Shown: positions 16,474-24,021 of the stretch, piece by piece
How positions within the stretch are numbered: the first letter of the stretch is position 1
How the letters are laid out: the number at the start of each line of letters is the position of its first letter
Origin: DASUPK01 sp963744105
GTDB taxonomy: Bacteria; Actinomycetota; Thermoleophilia; Solirubrobacterales; 70-9
Direction: 5' to 3'
DNA length: 64,000 nucleotides
NCBI GenBank assembly: GCA_963744105.1
Contig: CAVUSJ010000006.1
Span: 372,001-436,000, forward strand
Translations under genes and position numbers: made by a program
Notes under the pieces: model-generated
Seen by the model: only the letters and a program-made list of their open reading frames with translations
Database searches by the model: none
What the model was told of the DNA's origin: nothing

Positions 16474-16749
16474 ATGGCGTTCGCAGACAGGTCAGTAGAG
16501 CTGTCCGATCAGGTCCTCGAGGAGATCAAGGAAGGACAGGAGGCCGCGATCAAGGCGGTTCGCAACTTCACTGAAACCGTCGACAAGACGCTGGCCAAGG
16601 AAAGCAGCCCCACTCAGGCTGAGGAAATCGTCGACTCCGCGTTGAAGATGGCGGACAAGCTGGTCGAGACCCAGTACACGTTCCTAAAGAAGGTCGTTCA
16701 CAGCGCCGGCGAGTCTCTGGGCGTCGAGGAGGCCAGCGAGAAGAAGTAG
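16474..16749 (+). CDS. small helical phasin-like protein
   Basis: 91 aa from the ATG at 16474 (GAAAGGGTGG upstream). Almost wholly helical and charged: MAFADRSVELSDQVLEEIKEGQEAAI, then ALKMADKLVETQYTFLKKVVHSAG. The amphipathic pattern, with the aromatic TQYTFLKKV segment, resembles phasins or other granule/surface-coating proteins. This is by appearance, not a firm family match. It is the last gene of the TetR-hydrolase operon. Confidence 0.6.
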   Translation: MAFADRSVELSDQVLEEIKEGQEAAIKAVRNFTETVDKTLAKESSPTQAEEIVDSALKMADKLVETQYTFLKKVVHSAGESLGVEEASEKK

Positions 16750-16947
16750 GAGTCCAGCGCAATCTGGGCGGTACCCCGGGTCTCGCGCGAGGCTCCGTGA
16801 GCTCACCCAGCTACAGCGGGGCCCGGGGATCGACCGGCAGGCAACGATCCTGACGGGCTTCCGGCGCGAAGCGATAGGCGGTCGAGGGGGACCGGCGTGT
16901 TGCTGGCCACATGAAAGGGGCAGCGCGAGTTACCTCGCCCGAGACGA

Positions 16948-16967
16948 CTGCTCCGGACGAGAAGGAG
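16948..16967 (+). repeat. type B hairpin (variant)
   Basis: CTGCTCCGGACGAGAAGGAG keeps the GGACGAGAAG loop and right arm. Confidence 0.5.
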
Positions 16968-16993
16968 GAGCGGGACAGCTTCGCTCAGGACGC

Positions 16994-17013
16994 CTCCCTT
17001 GCGCGATAAGGAG
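16994..17013 (+). repeat. type C hairpin
   Basis: CTCCCTTGCGCGATAAGGAG, left flank of the 17.1-kb att module. Confidence 0.6.
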
Positions 17014-17060
17014 CAGCGCGGCTAGTAGCTCGAATCGCGCGGAACGCGAGCTCCGCAGGT

Positions 17061-17286
17061 CAGCGGATTTTCCTGGGAGACGGTTCGGGAGACCCGTTGC
17101 GAACAAAACGAAAGAAAGCCCCGCTTTGCGGGGCTTTCATGGGCCGGGCAGGACTCGAACCTGCGTTCTTCGGATTATGAGTTACGTGTCAGGCGTGGCG
17201 CCCTGATCTGCTGAGACCGTATTCCGTGCCTGGAAGTGTCCTAACGCGCTCTGAGTTCTCGGCAGTTCGGGAGATATTTCGGGAGA
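17061..17286. other. att module: tRNA-CAT 3' fragment with arm repeats
   Basis: Left arm repeats (CTGGGAGAC and TTCGGGAGAC, about 17072-17094), a terminator stem, 42 nt (17141-17182) identical to the 3' half of the intact tRNA at 41586, then a non-tRNA flank TTACGTGTCAGGCG and TTCGGGAGA repeated with a 12-nt period (17266-17286). The structure expected of attL/attR from an integrase that targets this tRNA. Confidence 0.75.
17115..17137 (-). terminator. tRNA-linked intrinsic terminator copy
   Basis: AAAGCCCCGC-TTT-GCGGGGCTTT, with a T-rich tail when read on the minus strand. Copied together with the tRNA 3' fragment. Confidence 0.7.
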
Positions 17287-17339
17287 CGTTTTCGCTCCAG
17301 CTCGGCTTCTACCTGGTCGCCCCATCCAGCTCTGCCCCA

Positions 17340-17362
17340 CTCCTGCTTCCACGCGAAGGGAG
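17340..17362 (-). repeat. type C hairpin (reverse)
   Basis: CTCCTGCTTCCACGCGAAGGGAG-type element on the right flank of the att module. Confidence 0.5.
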
Positions 17363-17578
17363 GCGCGCCCGGGACCAGCGCCGCTTCGTGAAGCGCACCG
17401 AGCCGGCGCTCTGCTCCCTACGCGTGGGACCGGGCGGAGAACGTTGGCGCCATCGCTGCCACGTTCTCGGTTGGACGGTTGGCGGGGCAAACGGGTGAAG
17501 CCGAGGCGCCGAGTGCTCCAGCCGCAGCCGCTGACGCCCAGAGCTCGCCCGGACGACACGGGGTAAGGCGCAGGCGCC

Positions 17579-18268
17579 CTACTTCTTGGCGGGCTCGAAG
17601 TAGGGGTTGGTGCCGACCGCGTGGTCGGTGACGTCGACCACGCGGGCGACCTCCGGAACCGCCTCGGTGATCGCGACCTCGATCCCCTGGCCGAGGGTGA
17701 CGGTGGCCATCCCGCAGCCCTGGCAGCCGCCGCCCAGGCGCAGGTAGGCGGTGTCCTCCTCGACCGCGACCAGCTCCGCATGCCCCCCGTGCGCGGCGAT
17801 GGCCGGGTTGATCTGCTGGTCGATCACTTGGATGACCCGCTGGGCGACGTCGCCGCTGAGGTCGGCGGCCGGATGAGCGTCGATGGGCGGGCTCGCGGGC
17901 GGCGCCATCGGCGGGCTCATCATCGGCAGCTCCGCCGGAGCCGGCGGCTTGTTCGGGTTCACGACGGTGAGCCCGCTCTGCTCGAGGCCTTGCGACCAGT
18001 CGATGGTGGCGCCTCGCAGCTTCTCGACGCTCGACTCCGGCACCACGATCGCCAGGTCGCCGTGGCGCTGCACCACGTCGTCCTGGCGGGCAACATGCAC
18101 TGCGTTGAGGGAGATCTTGTAGACGTACTCGCCGTCCGAGACGCCGCTCACCTCCACCCACAGCGCCTGGCTCTCGGGGTCCCCGGACTGCGCGCGGAAC
18201 CCCCTGACCTTCTCGATCGCCTGCTCGGTGATCGCGAGCGTCGGCTCGGCTGTGTCTTCGGCGCTCAT
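17579..18268 (-). CDS. NfuA/NifU-like Fe-S cluster carrier
   Basis: 229 aa. The N-terminal half (LAITEQAIEKVRGFRAQ...ALWVEVSGVSDGEYVYKISL) is a degenerate A-type/HesB-like domain. A Pro/Met-rich linker (about 118-137) joins it to a NifU C-terminal domain with GGCQGCGMATVTL, where Cys182 and Cys185 would bind a 4Fe-4S cluster. Role: delivery of Fe-S clusters to apoproteins. Divergent from an ATP-grasp gene and close to a radical SAM gene, which would need such clusters. Confidence 0.85.
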   Translation of the reverse strand: MSAEDTAEPTLAITEQAIEKVRGFRAQSGDPESQALWVEVSGVSDGEYVYKISLNAVHVARQDDVVQRHGDLAIVVPESSVEKLRGATIDWSQGLEQSGLTVVNPNKPPAPAELPMMSPPMAPPASPPIDAHPAADLSGDVAQRVIQVIDQQINPAIAAHGGHAELVAVEEDTAYLRLGGGCQGCGMATVTLGQGIEVAITEAVPEVARVVDVTDHAVGTNPYFEPAKK

Positions 18269-18320
18269 CTCATATCCCGTATGGCTGGTCGTTCGCCGGT
18301 GGCGCCGGCCCGCCGCTACC

Positions 18321-18335
18321 TACGATACGCCCATG
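18321..18335 (+). promoter_or_regulatory. leaderless promoter for the ATP-grasp gene
   Basis: TACGAT at 18321-18326 puts the expected transcription start 7 nt on, at the A of ATG 18333. Confidence 0.5.
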
Positions 18336-19562
18336 CCCCGCGTCCTCCTGGTGCTGCCCACAGCCACCTACCGCGCGAGCGATTTCCTCGCCGCGTCGCG
18401 GGCGCTGGACGCCGAGGTGGTGGTCGCCTCCGAGCGCCGGCAGGCGATGTCGGGGACGATGGGGGACCGGGCGCTGGTCGTGGACCTGAGGCGGCCCGAG
18501 GCCGCCGCCGATGCCATCGTCACCCGGGCGCAGGATAAGCCGCTCGACGCGGTGGTCGGCACCGACGAGCAGGGGGTGCTCGTGGCCGCGCTGGCCGCCG
18601 CGCGCTTGGGGCTCGCGCACAACCCGCCCGAGGCGGTCGCGGCGACCAGGGACAAGACCGCGATGCGTGGAGCCTTCGCGGCCGCCGGCCTGCGCCAGCC
18701 CGACTACCGGGTCGCCGGGCCCGACGCGGACGTGGCGCAGCTCGCCGGCGAGGTCGGGCTCCCCTGCGTGGTCAAGGCGGTTTCGTTGTCGGCTAGCCGC
18801 GGCGTGATCCGGGCCGACGATCCGCCGGCGGCCGACGCCGCGGCCGAGCGAGTCAGGGCGATCCTCGCCGAGCCCGGCGAGGACCCGCACGCGCCGCTGC
18901 TGGTCGAGCGCTACGTCCCCGGCGTGGAGGTGGCCGTTGAGGGCCTCTTGCGAGGCGGCGCCCTCGAGATCCTGGCGGTGTTCGACAAGCCGGATCCCCT
19001 CGAGGGCCCTTACTTCGAGGAGACCATCTACGTGACCCCGTCCCGCCTGACCGCCGAGACCCTCGAGGCCGTCAGCCTGTACACGGCCGAGGCGGCCGCC
19101 GCGCTCGGCCTGGTCGAGGGGCCGATTCACGCCGAGCTGCGGATCGACGGGAATAGCGTGTGGATGCTCGAGCTCGCCGCCCGCTCGATCGGCGGGCTGT
19201 GCTCGCGCTCGCTGCGCTTCGGGATGGGCGTGAGCCTCGAGGAGCTCATCCTGCGCCACGCCCTCGGGCTGCCGCTCGACGACCTGGGCCGCGAGGCCGC
19301 CGCCTCCGGGGTGATGATGCTCCCGATCCCGAAGGCGGGCGTGCTGAAGGAGGTGCGCGGGCAGGCCGAGGCACGGGCGGTGCCCGGGGTGACCGGGCTT
19401 GAGATCTCGATCGCGCCCGGCAAGGCGGTGCGGGCGCTGCCCGAGGCCGACCGCTATCTCGGCTTCCTCTTCGCCCGGGCCAAGACGCCCGAGCAGGTCG
19501 AGCGGGCACTGCGCACCGCCCACGGCCAGCTCGAGATCGTGATCGTCGAGCCGTCGGAGTGA
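18333..19562 (+). CDS. ATP-grasp domain protein
   Basis: 409 aa from the ATG at 18333. Fold order: pre-ATP-grasp Rossmann-like part (MPRVLLVLPTATYRASDF), DKTAMRGAFAAAGL, LPCVVKAVSLSASRGVIRAD (ATP-binding Lys and glycine loop), LLVERYVPGVEVAVEG, then HAELRIDGNSVWMLELAARSIGGLCS (metal-binding Glu residues). Resembles biotin-carboxylase-like and L-amino-acid ligase ATP-grasp enzymes that join a carboxylate to an amine via acyl phosphate. It precedes the radical SAM gene with a 26-nt gap and may act on the same product. Substrate unknown. Confidence 0.8.
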   Translation: MPRVLLVLPTATYRASDFLAASRALDAEVVVASERRQAMSGTMGDRALVVDLRRPEAAADAIVTRAQDKPLDAVVGTDEQGVLVAALAAARLGLAHNPPEAVAATRDKTAMRGAFAAAGLRQPDYRVAGPDADVAQLAGEVGLPCVVKAVSLSASRGVIRADDPPAADAAAERVRAILAEPGEDPHAPLLVERYVPGVEVAVEGLLRGGALEILAVFDKPDPLEGPYFEETIYVTPSRLTAETLEAVSLYTAEAAAALGLVEGPIHAELRIDGNSVWMLELAARSIGGLCSRSLRFGMGVSLEELILRHALGLPLDDLGREAAASGVMMLPIPKAGVLKEVRGQAEARAVPGVTGLEISIAPGKAVRALPEADRYLGFLFARAKTPEQVERALRTAHGQLEIVIVEPSE

Positions 19563-19576
19563 AGCGAAGCGAAGGC

Positions 19577-19591
19577 TATCCTGGCGCTGTG
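19577..19591 (+). promoter_or_regulatory. leaderless promoter for the radical SAM gene
   Basis: TATCCT at 19577-19582 puts the expected transcription start on GTG 19589. Confidence 0.45.
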
Positions 19592-20992
19592 CGGGTGCTG
19601 CTGATCTCCACCTACGAGCTTGGTCATCAGCCGTTGCACCTGGCCTCGCCGGCGGCCGCCCTGGAGGCCGCCGGGCATCGGGTTCGGTGCATCGATCTCT
19701 CCGTCGAGCAGCTTGATCGGGACAAGATCGACTGGGCCGAGGCCGTCGGCGTCTCCGTTCCGATGCACACCGCGATGCGACTGGCGATTGGCGCCGGCGA
19801 GCAAATTCGAGCGATCCGGCCGCGGTTGCCGATCTGTTTCTACGGTCTCTACGCCGCGGTCAGTGACGACCCGACGATCGGTGGACTGGTCGACCGGCTG
19901 ATCGCCGGCGAGTACGAGCCGGAGCTGGTGGAGTGGGTTGAGGCGCTCGGCGACTCGCCGGCGCTGCGACCGGCAACCAGCTCGATTGACCTGGGGCGCC
20001 ACGAGTTTCACACCCCGAGCCGAGGGCAGCTGCCGCCCCTCAAGCGCTATGCGCGGTTGGAGCGCGATGGCGAGGAGCAGCTCGCGGGATACGTCGAGGC
20101 CAGCCACGGCTGCGTGCACAAGTGCCGGCACTGCCCGGTGCCCGTCGCCTACGACGGCCGGATCCGGATCGTCGGGAGCTCCGTGGTGATGGCCGATATC
20201 GCCCAGTTGGTGGTGGCGGGGGCGCGCCATATCACCTTCGGCGACCCGGACTTCCTAAACGGCGTCAAGCATTCCCTGCAAGTGGCGCGCGAGCTTCACC
20301 GCCACTTTCCCGAGGTCACCTTCGACTGCACGACCAAGGTCGAGCACATCCTCGAGCATCGTCAGGTCTGGCCCGAGCTCAGCGAATACGGGTGCCTCTT
20401 CGTGATCTCGGCGTTCGAGTCGCTCAACGCCGAGATCCTCACCTATCTCGACAAGGGTCACACCGCCGACGAGGCCGCCCAGGCGGTGGCCTTGCTGCGC
20501 GAGCATGGGATCGAGATCCGCCCCTCGTGGTTGCCGTTCACGCCCTGGGCGACACCGCAGGACATCCTCGAGATCCTCGATTTCGTGATTGCCAACGAGA
20601 TGGTGGGGAACGTGGATCCGATCCAGTACACGATCCGTCTGCTCGTGCCCAAGGGCTCGCTGCTGCTTGATCGCCCCGAGATCACACCGCACCTGCAGGA
20701 CTACGATCGCGACCGCCTCACGTATGACTGGCAAGCTGGGGATCCGCAGCTGGATCGCCTCCATGCCGAGCTCGCCGAAATCGTCGAGACCGATATCGCG
20801 GCGAAGGTCGACAGCGTGTCGACATTTCGGACCCTGTATCGGGCGGTGGCCGATGCCGCGGGACATTCAGCCGACCCCGCCGACCTTGGCGACATCGAGC
20901 CGCGCCCGCGGCTCACCGAGGCATGGTTCTGCTGCGCCGAGCCCACCGACATCCAGCTCGCCTCGGTGGCCGGCAGCGAGCCGGTCGCCTAG
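19589..20992 (+). CDS. CCAEP-tail radical SAM protein with B12-binding-like N-terminal region
   Basis: 467 aa from the GTG at 19589. The first 110 residues look like a cobalamin-binding Rossmann domain (MRVLLISTYELGHQPLHL...GVSVPMHTA). The radical SAM cluster motif is ASHGCVHKCRHCPVP with Cys175, Cys179 and Cys182. The C-terminus has WFCCAEPTD at about 446-454. A described radical SAM group carries a CUAEP or CCAEP tail in which the second residue can be selenocysteine. Here both codons are TGC, so this is the all-Cys form. The chemistry is unknown. Neighbours are an ATP-grasp enzyme, NfuA and a convergent DsrE-like protein. Confidence 0.85.
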   Translation: MRVLLISTYELGHQPLHLASPAAALEAAGHRVRCIDLSVEQLDRDKIDWAEAVGVSVPMHTAMRLAIGAGEQIRAIRPRLPICFYGLYAAVSDDPTIGGLVDRLIAGEYEPELVEWVEALGDSPALRPATSSIDLGRHEFHTPSRGQLPPLKRYARLERDGEEQLAGYVEASHGCVHKCRHCPVPVAYDGRIRIVGSSVVMADIAQLVVAGARHITFGDPDFLNGVKHSLQVARELHRHFPEVTFDCTTKVEHILEHRQVWPELSEYGCLFVISAFESLNAEILTYLDKGHTADEAAQAVALLREHGIEIRPSWLPFTPWATPQDILEILDFVIANEMVGNVDPIQYTIRLLVPKGSLLLDRPEITPHLQDYDRDRLTYDWQAGDPQLDRLHAELAEIVETDIAAKVDSVSTFRTLYRAVADAAGHSADPADLGDIEPRPRLTEAWFCCAEPTDIQLASVAGSEPVA

Positions 20993-21032
20993 CGGGCTCG
21001 ACCGAGCCCTGAGAGCGCCTTGCGCTTCGCAG

Positions 21033-21398
21033 CTACAGCGTGATCACCTGGTCCGGCGGGTTTCCCGACAGCGCCCCGTAGAGGTCCGGAAAGCAGCCGA
21101 CCCGCACTCCCGCGACCGTGCCGCTGGGACGGCAGTCGCCCGGCTCACCCTCCGCGAGCGAGCGCTCGATCGCGCACCGGTCGCAGAGCATCAGCATGAT
21201 CCCCTGCTCCTCGGCGACCTCCGCGAGGCGCTCGCCGAGCGGATCGCCCGCGCGCAGCACGTAGGTGTTGTCGTCGAAGAAGAACATCCCGACGACCTCC
21301 ACCCCGTGGTTTCCCTGCTCGAGCTGCGGCAGGATCATCTTGCCGAGCTTGTAGCTCGCCGTGTGCCCTGAGGTGGAGAAGATGTAGGCGACCTTCAC
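21033..21398 (-). CDS. DsrE-like (SaoD-type) small protein
   Basis: 121 aa, MKVAYIFSTSGHTASYKLGKMI...MFFFDDNTYVLRAGDPLGERLAEVAEEQGIMLMLCDRCA. The fold is the DsrE/TusD sulfur-relay type, with a CDRC motif (Cys72, Cys75) at the expected active region. Proteins of this look (SaoD/DsrE) occur with selenium-related genes, and CCAEP-tail radical SAM proteins have selenoprotein relatives. It converges on that gene with a 40-nt gap. The link to selenium or sulfur handling is inference. Confidence 0.7.
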   Translation of the reverse strand: MKVAYIFSTSGHTASYKLGKMILPQLEQGNHGVEVVGMFFFDDNTYVLRAGDPLGERLAEVAEEQGIMLMLCDRCAIERSLAEGEPGDCRPSGTVAGVRVGCFPDLYGALSGNPPDQVITL

Positions 21399-21538
21399 GC
21401 CCGCAGCCTAGCTTCTACGCCGCGTCTCGCCGCGGCCCGGTTAGCCTCAGAGGCCGAGGGCGGCGACCCCCGGCCGAGCGCGGGGCGGCCAACAAACGCG
21501 TCGCCCGATTTTTCACGGTGGCGGAGAGGGGCTCCTAC

Positions 21539-21813
21539 GGCGCAAGGGCACGGCGACACTGACCGTCGAGGTCCCCAACCCCGGCGAGCTGACCGTCTCG
21601 GGCAAGGGCGTCAAGGCTGCTTCCGCCGAGGGAGCCGTGATCAGCAAGACGGTCGGCGCGGCCGGCGAGGTGAAGCTGAAGATCAGGGCCAAGGGAAGAA
21701 GCGAAAGCAGCTGAACGAGAACGGCAAGGTCAAGCTCAAGCCCAAGATCACCTACACCCCGACTGGCGGCGACTCCAGCACGCAGACGAAGAAGCTTAAG
21801 CTCAAGAAGCGAT
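21539..21813 (+). pseudogene. frameshifted C-terminal fragment of a lysine-rich secreted protein
   Basis: RKGTATLTVEVPNPGELTVSGKGVKAAS and, in the next frame, LNENGKVKLKPKITYTPTGGDSSTQT then LKLKKR-stop. This aligns with the C-terminal domain of the genes ending at 27675 and 29381. One base is missing near 21692 (AAGGGAAGAAGC where AAGGGCAAGAAGC is expected), and there is no N-terminal part or signal peptide. It lies directly left of an att module, as if cut by element insertion. Confidence 0.75.
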
Positions 21814-21870
21814 AGCTCTCGCTCTGTCTCGCGCGGGCGTAGAAGGGGCGACGCAATCTGATCCGCTCAC

Positions 21871-21894
21871 GCCTCCTATGCGCGATAAGCAGAA
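21871..21894 (+). repeat. type C hairpin
   Basis: CGCCTCCTATGCGCGATAAGCAG, left flank of the 22.0-kb att module. Confidence 0.5.
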
Positions 21895-21945
21895 GCGCGC
21901 ATTCTGTTCCCATATGTCGGGTCCCCACACAGGTGCCACTTCCGA

Positions 21946-22166
21946 TCAGCGGACTCTGGGGGAGACTGTCTCTGGGAGACAACGCGAGCAACAGAAAGCC
22001 CCGCTTTGCGGGGCTTTCATGGGCCGGGCAGGACTCGAACCTGCGTTCTTCGGATTATGAGTTACGTGTCAGGCGTGGCGCACTGGTGTGCTGAGCCGCT
22101 ATTCCGTGCCTGGAGGTGTCCTAACGTGATCTGAGCGCTCGGCAGTTCGGGAGATATTTCGGGAGA
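21946..22166. other. att module: tRNA-CAT 3' fragment with arm repeats
   Basis: Left arms GGGGGAGACTGT and CTGGGAGAC (about 21957-21980), a terminator stem, a tRNA 3' half at 22021-22062, the TTACGTGTCAGGCG flank, and a TTCGGGAGA pair at 22146-22166. The flank of about 40 nt after the tRNA part is nearly identical to that at 17.18 kb. Confidence 0.75.
21995..22017 (-). terminator. tRNA-linked intrinsic terminator copy
   Basis: Same GCCCCGC-TTT-GCGGGGC stem as at the intact tRNA gene. Confidence 0.7.
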
Positions 22167-22219
22167 CGTTTTCGCTCCAGCTCGGGTCCCACCTGGGGCC
22201 CCATCCAGCTCTGCCCCTC

Positions 22220-22238
22220 TCCTGCTTTCACGCGAGAG
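22220..22238 (-). repeat. type C hairpin (reverse, degenerate)
   Basis: TCCTGCTTTCACGCGAGAG on the right flank of the att module. Confidence 0.4.
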
Positions 22239-22267
22239 CGATAGTGCCGCCCATCACCGCGAAGAGT

Positions 22268-22289
22268 GCTGCTTTGCATGGAAAGCGGC
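22268..22289 (+). repeat. type A hairpin
   Basis: GCTGCTTT-GCATGG-AAAGCGGC. The next gene starts at 22402. Confidence 0.8.
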
Positions 22290-22401
22290 GTTCCGGCGAA
22301 CATCTCTCAGTCCGGAGGGCGCGGGCTCCGGATCGCTCCGGGGCTCTATTTTGGGGTTGTCTGAAAAGCGAGCACGACACAACTCGATCCAGGAGGCACG
22401 G

Positions 22402-23116
22402 ATGCCCAGGGGAACTAGGACATTTCTGATCACGGCGGTGGCGGCGGCCGCGGCTCTGATACCGGCGGCCGGCGCATCTGCCGGGACTCTGGACCAGCAG
22501 CAGACGATCAGCAACTTCGGCGGCCTTCAGGTCGACAGCTCCCACTCCAAGGCGCAGACCTTCACCGCCGGCCTCACCGGGCAGCTGGATCAGGTCGATC
22601 TCGCCCTCAGCGGCTTGAGCTTGACCACCCCGCTCGCGGTCCAGATCCGCGACGGCTCCCGGCAATACGGTCCTCGCAAGCGCATCGGTCCCGACATCGG
22701 CCGTGACGGGCAGTGAGTCGTTCGTCCCGATCACCTTCACCTCTCCCGCTTCGGTCACCGCGGGCACCCAGTACTCGATCGTGGCGCTCACCAACGACAG
22801 TTCCAGCTGGTTCTGGCACTCGGGACAGGGGGTGACGCCCGATTCGGCCTATTTGGGCGGGAGGCTCTATGGCAGCACTGATGGCCCCCCGGCGATGGGC
22901 ACGTGGACCGGAGGCAGCCCCGCCGACTTCGAGTTCAAGACCTATGTCGCGCCGCCCCCACCTCCACCCCCGCCACCCCCGGGAACTGGTGGTGCTTCCG
23001 GTGGCGGCACCTCCGCGACCGGTGAGCGCGCCGCGGCGCTGAAGAAGTGCAAGAAAAAGCGCTCGCAGAAGGCGAAGAAGAAGTGCAGGAAGAAGGCGCA
23101 GCTGCTGCCCGTCTGA
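22402..23116 (+). pseudogene. secreted GTLDQQQ-family protein with KCKKK tail, one frameshift
   Basis: ATG at 22402 after AGGAGGCACG. Signal peptide MPRGTRTFLITAVAAAAALIPAAGASAG, then GTLDQQQT and AQTFTAGLTGQLDQVDL. At about 22658-22661 the frame shifts (an extra C in GGCTCCCGGCAA); the other frame continues with GNTVLASASVPTSAVTGSES, a proline run (about 22954-22981), and ends TGERAAALKKCKKKRSQKAKKKCRKKAQLLPV. Could be a real pseudogene, a sequencing error or phase variation. Total about 237 aa if joined. Flanked by type A (22268) and type B (23120) hairpins. Confidence 0.7.
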
Positions 23117-23119
23117 CTA

Positions 23120-23139
23120 CTGCTTTGGACGAGAAGCAG
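23120..23139 (+). repeat. type B hairpin
   Basis: CTGCTTTGGACGAGAAGCAG, 3 nt after the stop at 23116. First half of a B-A doublet. Confidence 0.85.
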
Positions 23140-23145
23140 CACTTC

Positions 23146-23162
23146 CGCTTTGCATGGAAAGC
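23146..23162 (+). repeat. type A hairpin
   Basis: CGCTTTGCATGGAAAGC, second half of the doublet. Confidence 0.8.
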
Positions 23163-23311
23163 AGGAACTCGCGGCGAACTTGATCGGGCATCGCCGTCAG
23201 GGTCATCCCTCCCCCCGAAGTCGGAGGACCTGAAAAGGAGGCTCATCCGGAAAAGAAGGGTGGTGCTACCCGCCTCGGAACACCGCGACCTATCTGCCTA
23301 GTGGCTCCCAA

Positions 23312-23503
23312 TCACCCCGTAACTCCCCTTGTGCGCTTATGCCGAGCTTCGAGTCTCTCGGCGACGGATCTATAAGGAACGCTTCCCCGACCGCTCAGAA
23401 TCGCTCTGAGTCGGCTGGCCTCAGCTCGGCAGGGTCCGCCGCAGTGGCGGGCGTCAGCACGACGTCCTTCCAGGGAATTGCCGCAGACCACGCAGACCCT
23501 CAT
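23312..23503 (-). CDS. small zinc-ribbon-like protein
   Basis: 63 aa: MRVCVVCGNSLEGRRADARHCGGPC, then RAEASRLRAILSGRG. CxxC followed by HCxxxC spaced 17 residues later fits a small zinc finger of the type seen beside integrases and in mobile elements. It lies 190 nt from the tRNA-Arg fragment at 23693. Possibly an excisionase-like or regulatory protein of that element. No strong ribosome site is seen. Confidence 0.5.
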   Translation of the reverse strand: MRVCVVCGNSLEGRRADARHCGGPCRAEASRLRAILSGRGSVPYRSVAERLEARHKRTRGVTG

Positions 23504-24021
23504 GAGCAGGGCCCCCTCCCGGGGAGCTTCGCTTCAAGACAAGAACGGTCCTGGATGAGACCCGAATGAGACCCCCACCCTGTGGAGAGGGTCTGCAGGG
23601 CCCTGTCATCGAATGAACAGCTTCGATGAGCAGGATCTTGTTTGAGCATGGTTTGCAGGCAAGAAAGTGCGGAGTCCTGCAAACCTCTGAGCGCGCCCGA
23701 CAGGATTCGAACCTGTGACCTTCGGTTTCGTAGAGCGCGGGTCTGCGTAGAGCCTCCGCGCCCGGTCGGGGCAAAACCCCTGGTCCCGAGTGGGTTTCGT
23801 TAGACCGCTTCAGACCGGCTTGGCCCTTATTTTGCCCCTCTACTAAGTGCCGGACAAGGGCGACGCAGACCGCTCTCGGAAGCCGTACAGAGGTACCGCG
23901 GCTCCGGCTACTCCTTGGTGTGCTTCTTCCTTCGGGCTGCCTTGGGAGGCTCTTTGGCTTTGTGAGGGCCGGTCGCGGCGGAAGGTCCGGATTGGGCGTT
24001 GGGCGGGTCGTTGGGCGCTGA
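23504..24021. other. intergenic region with tRNA-Arg att fragment
   Basis: No gene is supported. It holds the tRNA-Arg 3' fragment (23693-23733) and a flank with GGGGCAAAACCCC and TTTTGCCCC. The minus-strand frames here are GC-rich and motif-free. Confidence 0.45.
23693..23733 (-). other. att-like tRNA-Arg(ACG) 3' fragment, left copy
   Basis: On the minus strand it reads CTACGAAACCGAAGGTC then ACAGGTTCGAATCCTGT and GGGCGC: anticodon ACG, T-arm and acceptor of a tRNA-Arg, without the 5' half. Identical over 41 nt to the copy at 25396. No intact tRNA-Arg is in the window. Confidence 0.7.

Larger units (their letters stand above)
16750..17578. other. non-coding region holding an att module
   Basis: No gene is supported. 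It contains a type B variant (16948), a type C hairpin (16994), direct-repeat arms, a tRNA terminator stem, a tRNA-CAT 3' fragment (17141-17182), a right arm pair and a reverse type C element (17340). GAGTTACCTCGCCCGAGACG at about 16926 is the reverse complement of a segment at about 13377-13396. Confidence 0.5.

Noticed and set aside
17141..22062. tRNA 3' fragments as tRNA genes
   Set aside because: The 5' halves are replaced by unrelated sequence; no acceptor or D-arm can form.
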